DNA from: CANLDA01 sp964021645
Lineage (GTDB): Bacteria > Pseudomonadota > Alphaproteobacteria > Rhodobacterales > Rhodobacteraceae
Direction: 5' to 3'
Length of the DNA stretch: 64,000 nt
NCBI GenBank assembly: GCA_964021645.1
Contig: CAXIAD010000004.1
Span: 1-64,000, forward strand
Made by a program: the position numbers and the translations under genes. Positions 51,313-59,778 of this stretch are shown one piece after another. Numbering within the stretch: the stretch's first letter is position 1; every line of letters begins with the position of its first letter. The notes beneath the pieces are model-generated. The model made no database searches, was not told the origin of the DNA, and saw only the letters and a list, made by a program, of their open reading frames with translations.

Positions 51313-52539
51313 TTATTTGCTAACGCGCTTGTTGCGGGCTGCGATCAGTTTCAATCTCAGGGCTTGAAGTTGGATAAAGCCAGCGGCGTCTTTTTGGTCA
51401 TATGCACCAGCATCCTCTTCAAAGGTGACGTGCGCCTCTGAATATAGGGAGTGTTCTGACCAACGGCCAACACAGGATGCCATACCTTTGTACAATTTAA
51501 GGCGAACAGTCCCGGTGACATGGGTTTGCGATGCGTCGATTGCTGCCTGCAACATTTCGCGCTCCGGGCTGTACCAGAAACCGTTGTAGATCAATTCCGC
51601 GTATTTCGGCATCAGTTCGTCTTTTAGGTGCATCGCGCCGCGGTCCATGGTGATGGATTCAATGCCACGGTGCGCCTCGAGCAAAAGCGTGCCGCCAGGT
51701 GTTTCGTAGATGCCACGCGATTTCATGCCGACAAACCGGCCTTCAACCAGATCAAGACGGCCAATACCGTGTTTTCCACCGTATTCGTTTAGCTTGGTCA
51801 GGATAGTTGCCGGGCTCATTGCCTCGCCGTTGATGCTGACAGCGTCGCCTTTTTCGAATCCAACTTCGATGAACTCGGGCGTGTTGGGCGCGTCTTCGGG
51901 ATTTACGGTGCGCTGATAGACGTAATCTGGTGCAGCAATGGCCGGGTCTTCTAGAACCTTACCTTCGGAAGAGGTGTGCAGCAGGTTTGCGTCAACCGAG
52001 AAGGGTGCCTCGCCGCGTTTGTCTTTTGCGACAGGAATTTGGTTCTGCTCCGCAAATTCCAACAAGCGGGTACGGCTGGTCAAATCCCACTCACGCCAAG
52101 GTGCGATGACCTTGATATCGGGGTTCAGTGCATATGCGGCCAATTCGAACCGAACCTGATCGTTGCCCTTGCCGGTGGCACCGTGGGCGACGGCGTCCGC
52201 GCCTGTTGCCTCTGCAATTTCTACCAACCGCTTGGAAATCAAGGGGCGCGCGATAGACGTGCCAAGCAGGTACAACCCTTCGTACAGCGCATTGGCGCGG
52301 AACATTGGGAATACAAAGTCACGTACAAACTCTTCGCGTACATCCTCAATGTAAATATTTTCGGGGGCGATCCCTAGCAACTCGGCCTTTTGACGCGCAG
52401 GCTCTAGCTCCTCACCTTGACCAAGGTCAGCGGTGAAAGTGATCACTTCGCACCCATACTCAGTTTGCAACCATTTCAGGATGATGGAGGTATCAAGACC
52501 GCCTGAATAGGCTAGAACAACTTTCTTGGGCGCGGACAT
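51313..52539 (-). CDS. argG: Argininosuccinate synthase
   Basis: The 408-residue enzyme joining citrulline and aspartate with ATP in arginine synthesis. The PP-loop is LAYSGGLDTSIILKWL (9-24); ITFTADLGQGEEL and GTSIARPLISKRLVEIA follow. Citrulline- and aspartate-contacting segments GATGKGNDQVRFEL and EFIEVGFEKGDAVSINGE are visible. Start 52539 has AAAGGA 7 bases upstream, whereas the frame is open another 91 codons without similarity, across the divergent promoter region toward ilvA. A 7-bp dyad (52559-52576) lies in its leader. Confidence 0.97.
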   Translation of the reverse strand: MSAPKKVVLAYSGGLDTSIILKWLQTEYGCEVITFTADLGQGEELEPARQKAELLGIAPENIYIEDVREEFVRDFVFPMFRANALYEGLYLLGTSIARPLISKRLVEIAEATGADAVAHGATGKGNDQVRFELAAYALNPDIKVIAPWREWDLTSRTRLLEFAEQNQIPVAKDKRGEAPFSVDANLLHTSSEGKVLEDPAIAAPDYVYQRTVNPEDAPNTPEFIEVGFEKGDAVSINGEAMSPATILTKLNEYGGKHGIGRLDLVEGRFVGMKSRGIYETPGGTLLLEAHRGIESITMDRGAMHLKDELMPKYAELIYNGFWYSPEREMLQAAIDASQTHVTGTVRLKLYKGMASCVGRWSEHSLYSEAHVTFEEDAGAYDQKDAAGFIQLQALRLKLIAARNKRVSK

Positions 52540-52558
52540 GTCGGATTCCTTTATACGT

Positions 52559-52576
52559 ATATCGCGCGGGCGATAT
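52559..52576. promoter_or_regulatory. Dyad in the argG leader
   Basis: ATATCGC (52559-52565) and GCGATAT (52570-52576) are perfect 7-bp arms with a 4-base loop, 20 bases before the argG start on the leftward strand. Possible operator or leader hairpin. It does not resemble an ArgR box that I can recognise. Confidence 0.35.
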
Positions 52577-52745
52577 CGCTTTTTGTCTGTCAGAGCAAGC
52601 TGTGCGCAAAGCGAACCTAAAAATACATGCTTGGGTGGGTTTGTAATTGTCGGTTTTGAGGTTCTCGCCCGCGCGCACGGTATTCTTATGTATGCTTTGC
52701 GGCTAGGCCTTGCGTTGCTGTCAAGCATGCGCCAATCAGGATCGC

Positions 52746-53984
52746 ATGAATGAATTTCGTGATCTTGCCCGCCTAGCCGAAACCGCAATGCGGGATGTGT
52801 TTGAGCAAACACCTCTGCAACGCAATGCCCATTTGTCTGATCGGTTCAACGCAGAGATTTATTTGAAGCGCGAAGATTTGACGCCAGTGCGGTCCTACAA
52901 GCTTCGCGGTGCATTTAACGCGATGCGCAAAGTATTAGCTGCCAATCCCGATCGCGATAGGTTTGTCTGCGCGAGTGCAGGTAATCACGCGCAGGGCGTC
53001 GCCTATATGTGCAAACACTTTGGCGTTCGGGGTGTGATTTTCATGCCCGTGACCACACCACAACAAAAGGTTTTCAAAACTGAGGTGTTTGGCGGCGATA
53101 ACATTGAGATACGCCTGATTGGTGACTATTTCGATGACACGCTTGCAGCCGCGCAAAGCTATTGTAGCGATGCTGGGGCGGTGTTTTTGTCACCGTTTGA
53201 CGACGAGGATGTGATTGAGGGACAGGCATCAGTCGCGGCAGAGATCATGACACAATTAGGCGCTGCGCCAGATCATGTTGTTTTGCCCGTTGGCGGGGGC
53301 GGATTGTCCGCTGGTGTTAGTAGCTTTTTTGGATCTAAAACTGCGTTTACATTAGTCGAGCCGCAAGGTGCTGGCAGTTTGGCAGCCGCGCTTAGGGCGA
53401 AACGCCCGACAACTCTGGAACGGATTGATGGATTTGTTGATGGTGCGGCAGTTGCCCGAATTGGCGAAAAAACATTTGAGAGACTGAAGCATTTCGACGT
53501 TGCCAATGTGATCTCTGCCCCTGAAGATCGCATTTGCACAACAATGATCGAGATGTTGAATGTTGAGGGAATCGTTCTGGAACCAGCGGGTGCCTTGGCC
53601 ATAGATGCGTTGGTCGATATCGCCGAAAAGATCAAAGGTAAGACCGTTGTATGCGTGACGTCTGGAGGAAATTTCGATTTCGAACGCTTGCCAGAGGTTA
53701 AAGAGCGGGCGTTGCGATATTCGGGGTTTAAAAAGTACTTTATCTTACGGCTGCCTCAGCGGCCCGGCGCACTGAAAGAGTTTTTGGGTATATTAGGCCC
53801 TGATGATGACATTGCGCGGTTTGAGTATTTGAAAAAATCAGCCCGCAATTTTGGGTCGGTATTGATCGGTATTGAAGCGCGAAGGCCGGGTAGTTTTGAG
53901 GGCTTGTTCGCAAGACTTGATGCCGCCGGATTTACCTACACTGATATCACAAGCGATGAAACATTAGCGCAATTCCTGATTTGA
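52746..53984 (+). CDS. ilvA: Threonine ammonia-lyase (threonine deaminase)
   Basis: The 412-residue PLP enzyme converting threonine to 2-oxobutanoate, the first committed step to isoleucine. The PLP Lys52 lies in LTPVRSYKLRGAFNAM, followed by FVCASAGNHAQGVAY and the phosphate-binding glycine loop LPVGGGGLSAGVSSFF. A single C-terminal ACT-like regulatory domain (about 325-412, starting KKYFILRLPQRPGALKEFL) gives the shorter form of the enzyme, one ACT domain rather than two. ATG 52746 follows AGGATCGC. It is divergent from argG; the stop lies 8 bases from the convergent HPt gene. Confidence 0.93.
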   Translation: MNEFRDLARLAETAMRDVFEQTPLQRNAHLSDRFNAEIYLKREDLTPVRSYKLRGAFNAMRKVLAANPDRDRFVCASAGNHAQGVAYMCKHFGVRGVIFMPVTTPQQKVFKTEVFGGDNIEIRLIGDYFDDTLAAAQSYCSDAGAVFLSPFDDEDVIEGQASVAAEIMTQLGAAPDHVVLPVGGGGLSAGVSSFFGSKTAFTLVEPQGAGSLAAALRAKRPTTLERIDGFVDGAAVARIGEKTFERLKHFDVANVISAPEDRICTTMIEMLNVEGIVLEPAGALAIDALVDIAEKIKGKTVVCVTSGGNFDFERLPEVKERALRYSGFKKYFILRLPQRPGALKEFLGILGPDDDIARFEYLKKSARNFGSVLIGIEARRPGSFEGLFARLDAAGFTYTDITSDETLAQFLI

Positions 53985-53992
53985 AGATCATG

Positions 53993-54325
53993 TCAGGCTG
54001 CCCGGTTCGCTTCTAGCTTTCCAGTGAATTCGATCTTTGAACTGTCAAAACAGTCCAAAATCGGGCCCAAGTCTACGGATGCGGCTTTACCGACCGCGGA
54101 GGCGCTTTCGCCGCTTTGGCATAGGACTGAAAAGGCACGAAACCCTAGATTAAGTGCAGACCCCTTGAGGAAATGAAGATCTTCTTCCAAGCGAGAAATA
54201 TCGGGAGTTGATCGCAGGCGTTCAATCACCTCTTCAACCTCATCTAGGAAAAGTTCGACAACCTCGGCAAAGTCTTCTGCGCCGATCTCGCTCTGCAACT
54301 CTTCAACGCGACTCCAATCAATCAT
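53993..54325 (-). CDS. Histidine phosphotransfer (HPt) protein
   Basis: A 110-residue stand-alone HPt domain. The phosphoacceptor is His51 in LHFLKGSALNLGF, the classic HxxKG signature, in the second of four amphipathic helices (FAEVVELFLDEVEEVIERL precedes it). It would shuttle phosphate between a kinase or hybrid kinase and a response regulator. The divergent neighbour 105 bases away encodes a receiver fused to a PP2C phosphatase domain, a natural partner. No kinase gene lies next to it. Confidence 0.88.
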   Translation of the reverse strand: MIDWSRVEELQSEIGAEDFAEVVELFLDEVEEVIERLRSTPDISRLEEDLHFLKGSALNLGFRAFSVLCQSGESASAVGKAASVDLGPILDCFDSSKIEFTGKLEANRAA

Positions 54326-54430
54326 GCCATTTCTCCGGTTAGTTTTTTCTAATCTATTATGCAGATGGTAAATTTGCTCCTTCTACTCAATCAAAAAACA
54401 GTGCGAATTTTAGTCTTCATCAGTCGTTAA

Positions 54431-55759
54431 GTGCTGAAAAGTTACAGAGAGGAGGACACAGCAAATAGTCGAATCAAGGTGGCAGTATTGCAAATCGCGC
54501 CCAAAAATATTCCTGATACCCTTTCAGAAGGGACCGCAATCAAGCAAATCCTTGTGGTTGATGATAGCCGTTTGCAGCGAAAAATTCTGTCCGCCTCTCT
54601 GACGCGCCGAGGATATGAGGTGCTTGAGGCAGCCTCGGGTCAAGAGGCACTAGATTTATGCGCCACGACACGTCCCGATTTGGTGCTTAGCGATTGGATG
54701 ATGCCCGGTATGAATGGGCTAGAGTTTTGTCAGGCATTTAGGGCGTTGCCGGGGGATGAATACGGCTATTTCATCCTACTGACATCGAAATCAGAAAAAG
54801 ATGAAATCGCCCGTGGCTTTGAAAGCGGCGCTGATGATTTCTTGACCAAGCCAGTTAATACACATGAATTACAGGCCCGGATCGTTGCGGGTGAACGAAT
54901 TCTGCAAATGCAACGGGAACTTACGCAAAACAACCGCGTGATTACTGAAACGCTGTCCGAGTTGCAGCGTGTTTACGAAGCGATTGACCACGATCTGATT
55001 GAAGCTGAAAAACTACAACAATCTCTTATTCGAAACAGGTATCAGGACTATGGCGGCGGTGTTGTATCTTTGACTTTGCAGTCGTCCGGTCATGTAGGGG
55101 GCGATTTGGTCGGCCACTATGCGATCAGTGAAACCCGTGTTGGTTTGTATTCCATAGATGTTTCTGGCCATGGAATCAGTTCGGCGCTCATGACTGCGCG
55201 GCTTGATGGGTATTTGTCCACATCAACACCAGATCAGAATGTTGCCTTACAGGTCCGGCCAGATGGAACCTATGCGCATCTTGATCCAAGTGAGGTAATA
55301 AGACGACTTAACAGCCTTATCCTGGAGGAGATGGAAACAGAGCTATACTTCACGATGATACTGGCTGATGTGGATCTTGTGACTGGGCGCGTAATTATGG
55401 CGCAGGCCGGACATCCACATCCAGTTGTTCAGCGCGTCGATGGCAGTGTCGAGCAAGATGGCCCTGGGGGATTGCCAGTTGGGCTAATCGCGGATGCCGA
55501 GTTCTCTCAATTCGAAGTGCAGTTGCGGCCGGGAGATCGGCTTTTGATTCTGTCGGATGGCGTGACGGAATGCCCTGATATGGCTGGTGGAATGCTGGGC
55601 GAAGAGGGTTTGGAGGATATGGTTAGGCGATTGCATGACCAAGAAATCCGCGTGGTTCTTGAGGAGTTGCTTTGGCTGCTTGCTGAGTTTGCAGGTGATC
55701 AGGGGTTTCCGGATGATATTTCAGGCATCCTTTTTGAATTTAAAGGTTTACAGGGCTAG
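54431..55759 (+). CDS. Response regulator with SpoIIE/RsbU-type PP2C phosphatase output
   Basis: A 442-residue protein with a receiver domain (about 37-150; acidic pair VVDD, phosphoacceptor Asp88 in VLSDWMMPG, Lys140 in FLTKPV), a helical linker (about 155-205), and a PP2C-like serine phosphatase domain (about 210-440) with GGDLVGHYAI, SIDVSGHGISSALMTARL and LLILSDGVTECP. This architecture (RssB/RsbU-like) controls partner-switching modules acting on anti-sigma-factor antagonists. The target here is unknown. GTG at 54431 opens the frame but has no good ribosome site; a GTG at 54479 or a later codon near the receiver could be the true start. Its stop overlaps the convergent Nudix stop. Confidence 0.88.
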   Translation: MLKSYREEDTANSRIKVAVLQIAPKNIPDTLSEGTAIKQILVVDDSRLQRKILSASLTRRGYEVLEAASGQEALDLCATTRPDLVLSDWMMPGMNGLEFCQAFRALPGDEYGYFILLTSKSEKDEIARGFESGADDFLTKPVNTHELQARIVAGERILQMQRELTQNNRVITETLSELQRVYEAIDHDLIEAEKLQQSLIRNRYQDYGGGVVSLTLQSSGHVGGDLVGHYAISETRVGLYSIDVSGHGISSALMTARLDGYLSTSTPDQNVALQVRPDGTYAHLDPSEVIRRLNSLILEEMETELYFTMILADVDLVTGRVIMAQAGHPHPVVQRVDGSVEQDGPGGLPVGLIADAEFSQFEVQLRPGDRLLILSDGVTECPDMAGGMLGEEGLEDMVRRLHDQEIRVVLEELLWLLAEFAGDQGFPDDISGILFEFKGLQG

Positions 55760-56211
55760 CGTCCAAAAAACGCCTGTTTAGCAAAGAAGTTATCCCCTTC
55801 ATTTCCCAGATATTTAAACGCATCGCTGGCTGTCATCCAGATTGCGGTGTGGTGGGGTTCTGTTGGCGGTCCAAGTTTCAGGACGGGGCGCGACACATAG
55901 ATGGTGCATAGCTTTTCTGCCCAAAGATCGTATTCGGGCATAAAAGTAAATCGACGGTAGGCACCAAGACGACGGGGTCTGGCCATTGACCATCCGGTTT
56001 CTTCGTGGACTTCTCGATGTAAGGCAGTGATCGGATTTTCTCCGGGATCAATGCCACCACCGGGCAATTGATACTCTGGCGCAGTCATCCAATCAGGATT
56101 CATTTGACGGGTAATCAGTAATTCGGATCCACGCATCAAAACCACGTATGCGCCGGGCCGACGGATGTATCGACGTTGCCTCTCTGGGGGAGTTCCGAAG
56201 CGTTTGATCAT
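55756..56211 (-). CDS. Nudix hydrolase
   Basis: A 151-residue Nudix family protein. The Nudix box spans 52-74: GGIDPGENPITALHREVHE continued by ETGW, matching Gx5Ex7REUxEExGU completely. The N-terminus has an unusual basic stretch PPERQRRYIRRPGAYVVLM. Family members hydrolyse nucleoside diphosphates linked to another moiety; the substrate cannot be read from sequence, and mutator-type (8-oxo-dGTP) and other roles are possible. The gene is divergent from hslO and its stop overlaps that of the upstream response regulator. Confidence 0.85.
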   Translation of the reverse strand: MIKRFGTPPERQRRYIRRPGAYVVLMRGSELLITRQMNPDWMTAPEYQLPGGGIDPGENPITALHREVHEETGWSMARPRRLGAYRRFTFMPEYDLWAEKLCTIYVSRPVLKLGPPTEPHHTAIWMTASDAFKYLGNEGDNFFAKQAFFGR

Positions 56212-56286
56212 TTGTCTGCCTTTTCCTTCGACTTGCCGCCCCTATATAGTCACGGTATGGCAAGTTAACGCCTTTAAGGAAAGCCT

Positions 56287-57270
56287 ATGACTCTTGGTAC
56301 TCAAATCGCTTGGGACGACACAGTTCTGCCGTTTCAGTTAGACAAATCAGATATTCGCGGTCGCATTGCGCGCCTTGATGGCGTGCTGCACGGTATTTTA
56401 AAACAGCACAACTATCCCGCTCAGGTCGAGGCGTTGGTTGCTGAAATGGCGCTGCTGACTGCTTTGATTGGACAAACCCTAAAATTGCAATGGAAGCTTT
56501 CGCTTCAAGTGCAAACCAAGGGCGCAGTTCGGATGATTGCAACCGATTACTATGGTCCCACCGAAGAAGGTGAGGCTGCTAGGATTCGTGCCTATGCCAG
56601 TTTCGATGCGGATCGGCTAACGGATGATGCGCCATTTGATCAATTGGGTGACGGGTATTTTGCGTTGTTGATTGATCAAGGCGCGGGCATGACGCCCTAT
56701 CAAGGCATTACCCCAATTTCGGGCGGTTCCCTGAAGGCGTGCGCTGAAGCGTATTTTGCGCAATCAGAACAGCTTCCCACACGTTTTGCATTACGTTTTG
56801 GGAAATCTATCGAGCCTGGCGTTCCGGAGCATTGGCGCGCTGGCGGTGTGATGCTGCAACATATGCCCAAGGCATCCCCTCATGTGGCCGACAAAGAGGG
56901 CACAACCGAGGATGGTTTGTTGAGTGCGCAAGATTTGTTGGAAGATGATGAGGGTGAAAACTGGAATCGGGCTAACATATTGCTAGATTCAGTAGAAGAA
57001 TTAGAGCTGATCGGCCCTTCCTTGCCGCCTACAGATTTGTTGGTCCGCCTGTTTCACGAGGAGAATCCACGTGTTTTTGACAGTCAGCCAGTACGTTTTG
57101 GCTGCACATGTTCAGCTGAGCGTGTGCGCGAAAGCCTGTCAATTTATTCAGCTAAAGATATTAGCACTATGACGACCAGCGAAGGACGTGTGACCGCGGA
57201 CTGTCAATTCTGTGGGGCACATTATGATCTTGATCCATCAAGCGTCGGGTTTGAGGCCAAGAATGGTTGA
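56287..57270 (+). CDS. hslO: Redox-regulated chaperone Hsp33
   Basis: The 327-residue holdase activated by oxidation. The zinc-binding cysteines at the C-terminus are FGCTCSAERV (CxC) and TADCQFCGAHYDLD (CxxC), the four required residues. The N-terminal domain carries DVRGRIARL-like DIRGRIARLDGVLHGILKQH and LTALIGQTLKLQWKLSLQVQ; GSLKACAEAYFAQSEQLPT is the family mid-motif. Reactive oxygen or heat with oxidant unfolds the zinc centre and turns on chaperone action. It is a first gene of a run with a CoA-pyrophosphatase-like Nudix gene (8-base overlap), cca, and lysE. Confidence 0.94.
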   Translation: MTLGTQIAWDDTVLPFQLDKSDIRGRIARLDGVLHGILKQHNYPAQVEALVAEMALLTALIGQTLKLQWKLSLQVQTKGAVRMIATDYYGPTEEGEAARIRAYASFDADRLTDDAPFDQLGDGYFALLIDQGAGMTPYQGITPISGGSLKACAEAYFAQSEQLPTRFALRFGKSIEPGVPEHWRAGGVMLQHMPKASPHVADKEGTTEDGLLSAQDLLEDDEGENWNRANILLDSVEELELIGPSLPPTDLLVRLFHEENPRVFDSQPVRFGCTCSAERVRESLSIYSAKDISTMTTSEGRVTADCQFCGAHYDLDPSSVGFEAKNG

Positions 57271-57859
57271 TCCGCTTGCGTCCTTGCTGTCTGCACTTGC
57301 TCGCAGCAGCGGGGCGTCCTCGGATTTTGATCTAAATCCCGACGTTCGGCTGCCCGCAGGACGAAAATTGCGCGCCGCTGGAGTTCTTATTCCTATCGAA
57401 ATGCGTGCAGATGTTCCGCACGTCATTCTGACAAAGCGATCGTCTGCCCTGAAACACCATCCCGGCCAGATATCTTTTCCGGGTGGCAAGCAAGAAGAGC
57501 ACGACACAGATGTAGTTGCGACTGCATTGCGTGAGGCACATGAGGAGATCGGTCTGCCGCCGCAAAAAGTTAAAGTTCTTGGTAGTTTACCAACACATGA
57601 AACCGTGACCAGTTTTGTGATGTCGCCGGTTGTTGGCCTGATCACATCTGAATTTTCACCGCGACCTGAGCTGGGAGAGGTAGAAGAGGTTTTTTCAGTG
57701 CCCTTGGCGCACATCACTGATGTGACTCGCTTTTCGATCCAAGGGCGACGCTGGCGTGGGCAACGACGGCATTATTACACTGTTCCTTTTGGCCCCTATT
57801 ATATCTGGGGGGCGACGGCGCGCATTTTGCGGGGCTTGGCAGAAAGAATGTCACCGTGA
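57263..57859 (+). CDS. Nudix CoA pyrophosphatase family hydrolase
   Basis: A 198-residue Nudix hydrolase resembling CoA pyrophosphatases (NudL/Nudt7 type). The family pattern LKHHPGQISFPGGKQE lies upstream of the Nudix box (REAHEEIGL region, about 75-97), and the conserved VSPVVGLI-type MSPVVGLIT strand follows. Start 57263 is inside the 3' end of hslO with GAGG six bases upstream. GTG of cca overlaps its stop in GTGA. Confidence 0.85.
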   Translation: MVDPLASLLSALARSSGASSDFDLNPDVRLPAGRKLRAAGVLIPIEMRADVPHVILTKRSSALKHHPGQISFPGGKQEEHDTDVVATALREAHEEIGLPPQKVKVLGSLPTHETVTSFVMSPVVGLITSEFSPRPELGEVEEVFSVPLAHITDVTRFSIQGRRWRGQRRHYYTVPFGPYYIWGATARILRGLAERMSP

Positions 57860-59004
57860 GACTTAGCGGAAGCTGGTTGAAAAACCCGGCAACTCAAGCG
57901 GTGTGCGAGATGTTGTTAAAGGCCGGGTATCAGGCCTTGTTTGTGGGCGGTTGTGTGCGCAATGAACTGCTTAGCGAGCCAGTTGCTGACATAGATATTT
58001 CCACCGATGCATTACCTAATCGCGTGATTAGCCTTGCGAAAATGGCGGGGCTTCGCGCGCTACCTACAGGGATCGAACATGGCACCGTGACGGTGATAGC
58101 CGATGGTGTTCCACATGAAATCACGACTTTTCGTCAGGATGTCGAAACCGATGGACGTCATGCTGTTGTCTCGTTTTCCGATTGTATTGACGATGATGCA
58201 CGGCGCCGCGATTTCACGATGAACGCACTATATGCAACTGCGGATGGTGATGTTGTTGATCCCTTAGGGGAGGGGCTGAGTGATCTAAACGCCCGATGTT
58301 TCCGTTTTATCGAGGATGCTGACCGACGCATCCGCGAAGACTATTTGCGGATTTTACGCTATTTCCGCTTTCATGCTTGGTATGGTGATCCCGATGCAGG
58401 CATGGATGCCGATGCATTGGCTGCGATAGCAGCGAATTTGGACGGATTAGGGTCTCTTTCAAAAGAGCGCGTTGGGTCTGAAATGTTGAAATTATTGGCT
58501 GCACGCAATCCAGCACCTTCAGTCGCCGCGATGCGTCAGACCGGCGTTCTGCCCTTTGTAATAGATGGTGCCGATGATCGCGCTCTGGCTCCGCTCGTAC
58601 ATCTTGAGGCAGATTTGCAAATTGATCCAATTCGGCGGCTCGCTGCGCTGGGCGGTGAAAATGTTGCGAAACTTTTGCGATTGTCCAAACGTCAGGCGAA
58701 GTCGTTGGAGGTTTTTCGCCAAGGCATTGGAAACACGCAAGGCGCAGCTGAGCTTGGGTATCGACATGGCATTGAAACGGGCATGGGGATTTTGACTCTA
58801 CGCAGTGCTGTTTTTGAAACGCCAATCGTGCAGGATACTTGGGCGGAGCTATCACGCGGTGCTTTGGCAAAGTTCCCGATTAGGGCGGCGGACCTTATGC
58901 GAAATTATTCGGGGCCTGCATTAGGGCGCGCATTAACACTGCTTGAGAAGCGGTGGGTAGATTCTGGCTTTCTGCTTACCAAAGAGGAATTGCTTGCCTC
59001 ATGA
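57856..59004 (+). CDS. cca: CCA tRNA nucleotidyltransferase / poly(A) polymerase head-domain enzyme
   Basis: A 382-residue class II nucleotidyltransferase. The N-terminal catalytic motif is FVGGCVRNELLSEPVADIDI with metal ligands Asp45 and Asp47; RRRDFTMNALYATADGDVVD and the neck region RIREDYLRILRYFRFHAWYG follow. Alphaproteobacteria typically have a single such protein that adds CCA to tRNA 3' ends; poly(A) polymerase activity cannot be excluded. GTG start is coupled to the preceding Nudix gene and ATGA to lysE. Confidence 0.92.
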   Translation: MRLSGSWLKNPATQAVCEMLLKAGYQALFVGGCVRNELLSEPVADIDISTDALPNRVISLAKMAGLRALPTGIEHGTVTVIADGVPHEITTFRQDVETDGRHAVVSFSDCIDDDARRRDFTMNALYATADGDVVDPLGEGLSDLNARCFRFIEDADRRIREDYLRILRYFRFHAWYGDPDAGMDADALAAIAANLDGLGSLSKERVGSEMLKLLAARNPAPSVAAMRQTGVLPFVIDGADDRALAPLVHLEADLQIDPIRRLAALGGENVAKLLRLSKRQAKSLEVFRQGIGNTQGAAELGYRHGIETGMGILTLRSAVFETPIVQDTWAELSRGALAKFPIRAADLMRNYSGPALGRALTLLEKRWVDSGFLLTKEELLAS

Positions 59005-59585
59005 CGATTGACCCGCTTTACGGTTTTTTGTTCTTGGGTGCGTTTTCGCCAGGACCAAATATTATTATGGTTGCCACGTCTGGTGCGCGGTTTGGGTTTC
59101 GGCGCACGATTCCAAACATATTTGGGATCCTCTTGGGAGTTGGAATCATTGCTGGCTTAGCCGGGCTAGGCATGGGGACATTGCTCAATCAATTTCCGGT
59201 TCTCAAAACAGCAATGCGCGTGGTGTCTGTTGGGTGGATGCTTTGGTTAGCTTGGGGGTTATGGCATGCAAGGCCGCTTGGCGAATCGGATAATGACAAG
59301 CCCATGGGATTTATTGAATCTGTTCTATTTCAATGGGTAAATCCAAAACTATGGGCAATTTCGTTTGCTGCCTCATCTGGCTACCCTTCTGATCGCACAC
59401 CAATAGAGGAAGCGTTCAGACTATCCACGGCGTTGATGGAAGTTAACACGCTTGCGTTGACGTTCTGGAGTTTGACGGGGGTCGCGTTGTCATACCTGTT
59501 GAAGCACGCATTTGCGTGGATGATATTCACCCGAACCATGGCATTCAGTTTGGTACTTGTCGGAGTGCTGTTGCTGGTGCCATAG
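59001..59585 (+). CDS. LysE family translocator
   Basis: A 194-residue inner-membrane exporter of the LysE/RhtB superfamily. Five to six helices are visible; the family N-terminal signature GFLFLGAFSPGPNIIMVATS (about 8-27) contains the P-G-P-N, followed by GARFGFRRTIPNIFGILLG. The FQWVNPKLWAISFAA segment (about 110-124) is the second conserved region. LysE family members export lysine, threonine, homoserine lactone or other amino acids; the substrate is unknown. Start overlaps cca stop. A 193-base spacer follows before the ABC exporter. Confidence 0.9.
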   Translation: MTIDPLYGFLFLGAFSPGPNIIMVATSGARFGFRRTIPNIFGILLGVGIIAGLAGLGMGTLLNQFPVLKTAMRVVSVGWMLWLAWGLWHARPLGESDNDKPMGFIESVLFQWVNPKLWAISFAASSGYPSDRTPIEEAFRLSTALMEVNTLALTFWSLTGVALSYLLKHAFAWMIFTRTMAFSLVLVGVLLLVP

Positions 59586-59656
59586 GCTGGTCATCTGGAT
59601 TGACATGTATTCCACGTTGGTCCAACGTTTCGTTTTAGCCTGAAGGAGGGTGCAGA

Positions 59657-59683
59657 ATGTATCGTGGGATTTGGCACACCTGA
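59657..59683 (+). CDS. Possible 8-codon leader peptide upstream of the ABC exporter
   Basis: ATG TAT CGT GGG ATT TGG CAC ACC TGA encodes MYRGIWHT. It is preceded by GAAGGAGG six bases upstream, the strongest ribosome site in this spacer and stronger than that of the exporter. It ends 95 bases before the exporter start. Short ORFs with strong ribosome sites can act as regulatory leaders; no attenuator hairpin was found, so chance is also possible. Confidence 0.3.
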   Translation: MYRGIWHT

Positions 59684-59778
59684 GCCACAACTTGACGTAA
59701 GTCGGGTTTAGCTCTGTCGTTTAGACGTCGTGGCCTTGCCCGAAGCATTTTGTATTTTTAGCCCCAAAGGCTCCCTTC

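Noticed and set aside
54431..54478. GAGAGGAGGACAC as ribosome site for the response-regulator gene
   Set aside because: It would suit a start near 54465, but no in-frame start codon exists there; so it does not settle the start.
57050..57065. parS-like word TGTTTCACGAGG inside hslO
   Set aside because: Only the left half matches; the palindrome is broken after the centre and ParB binding is unlikely.
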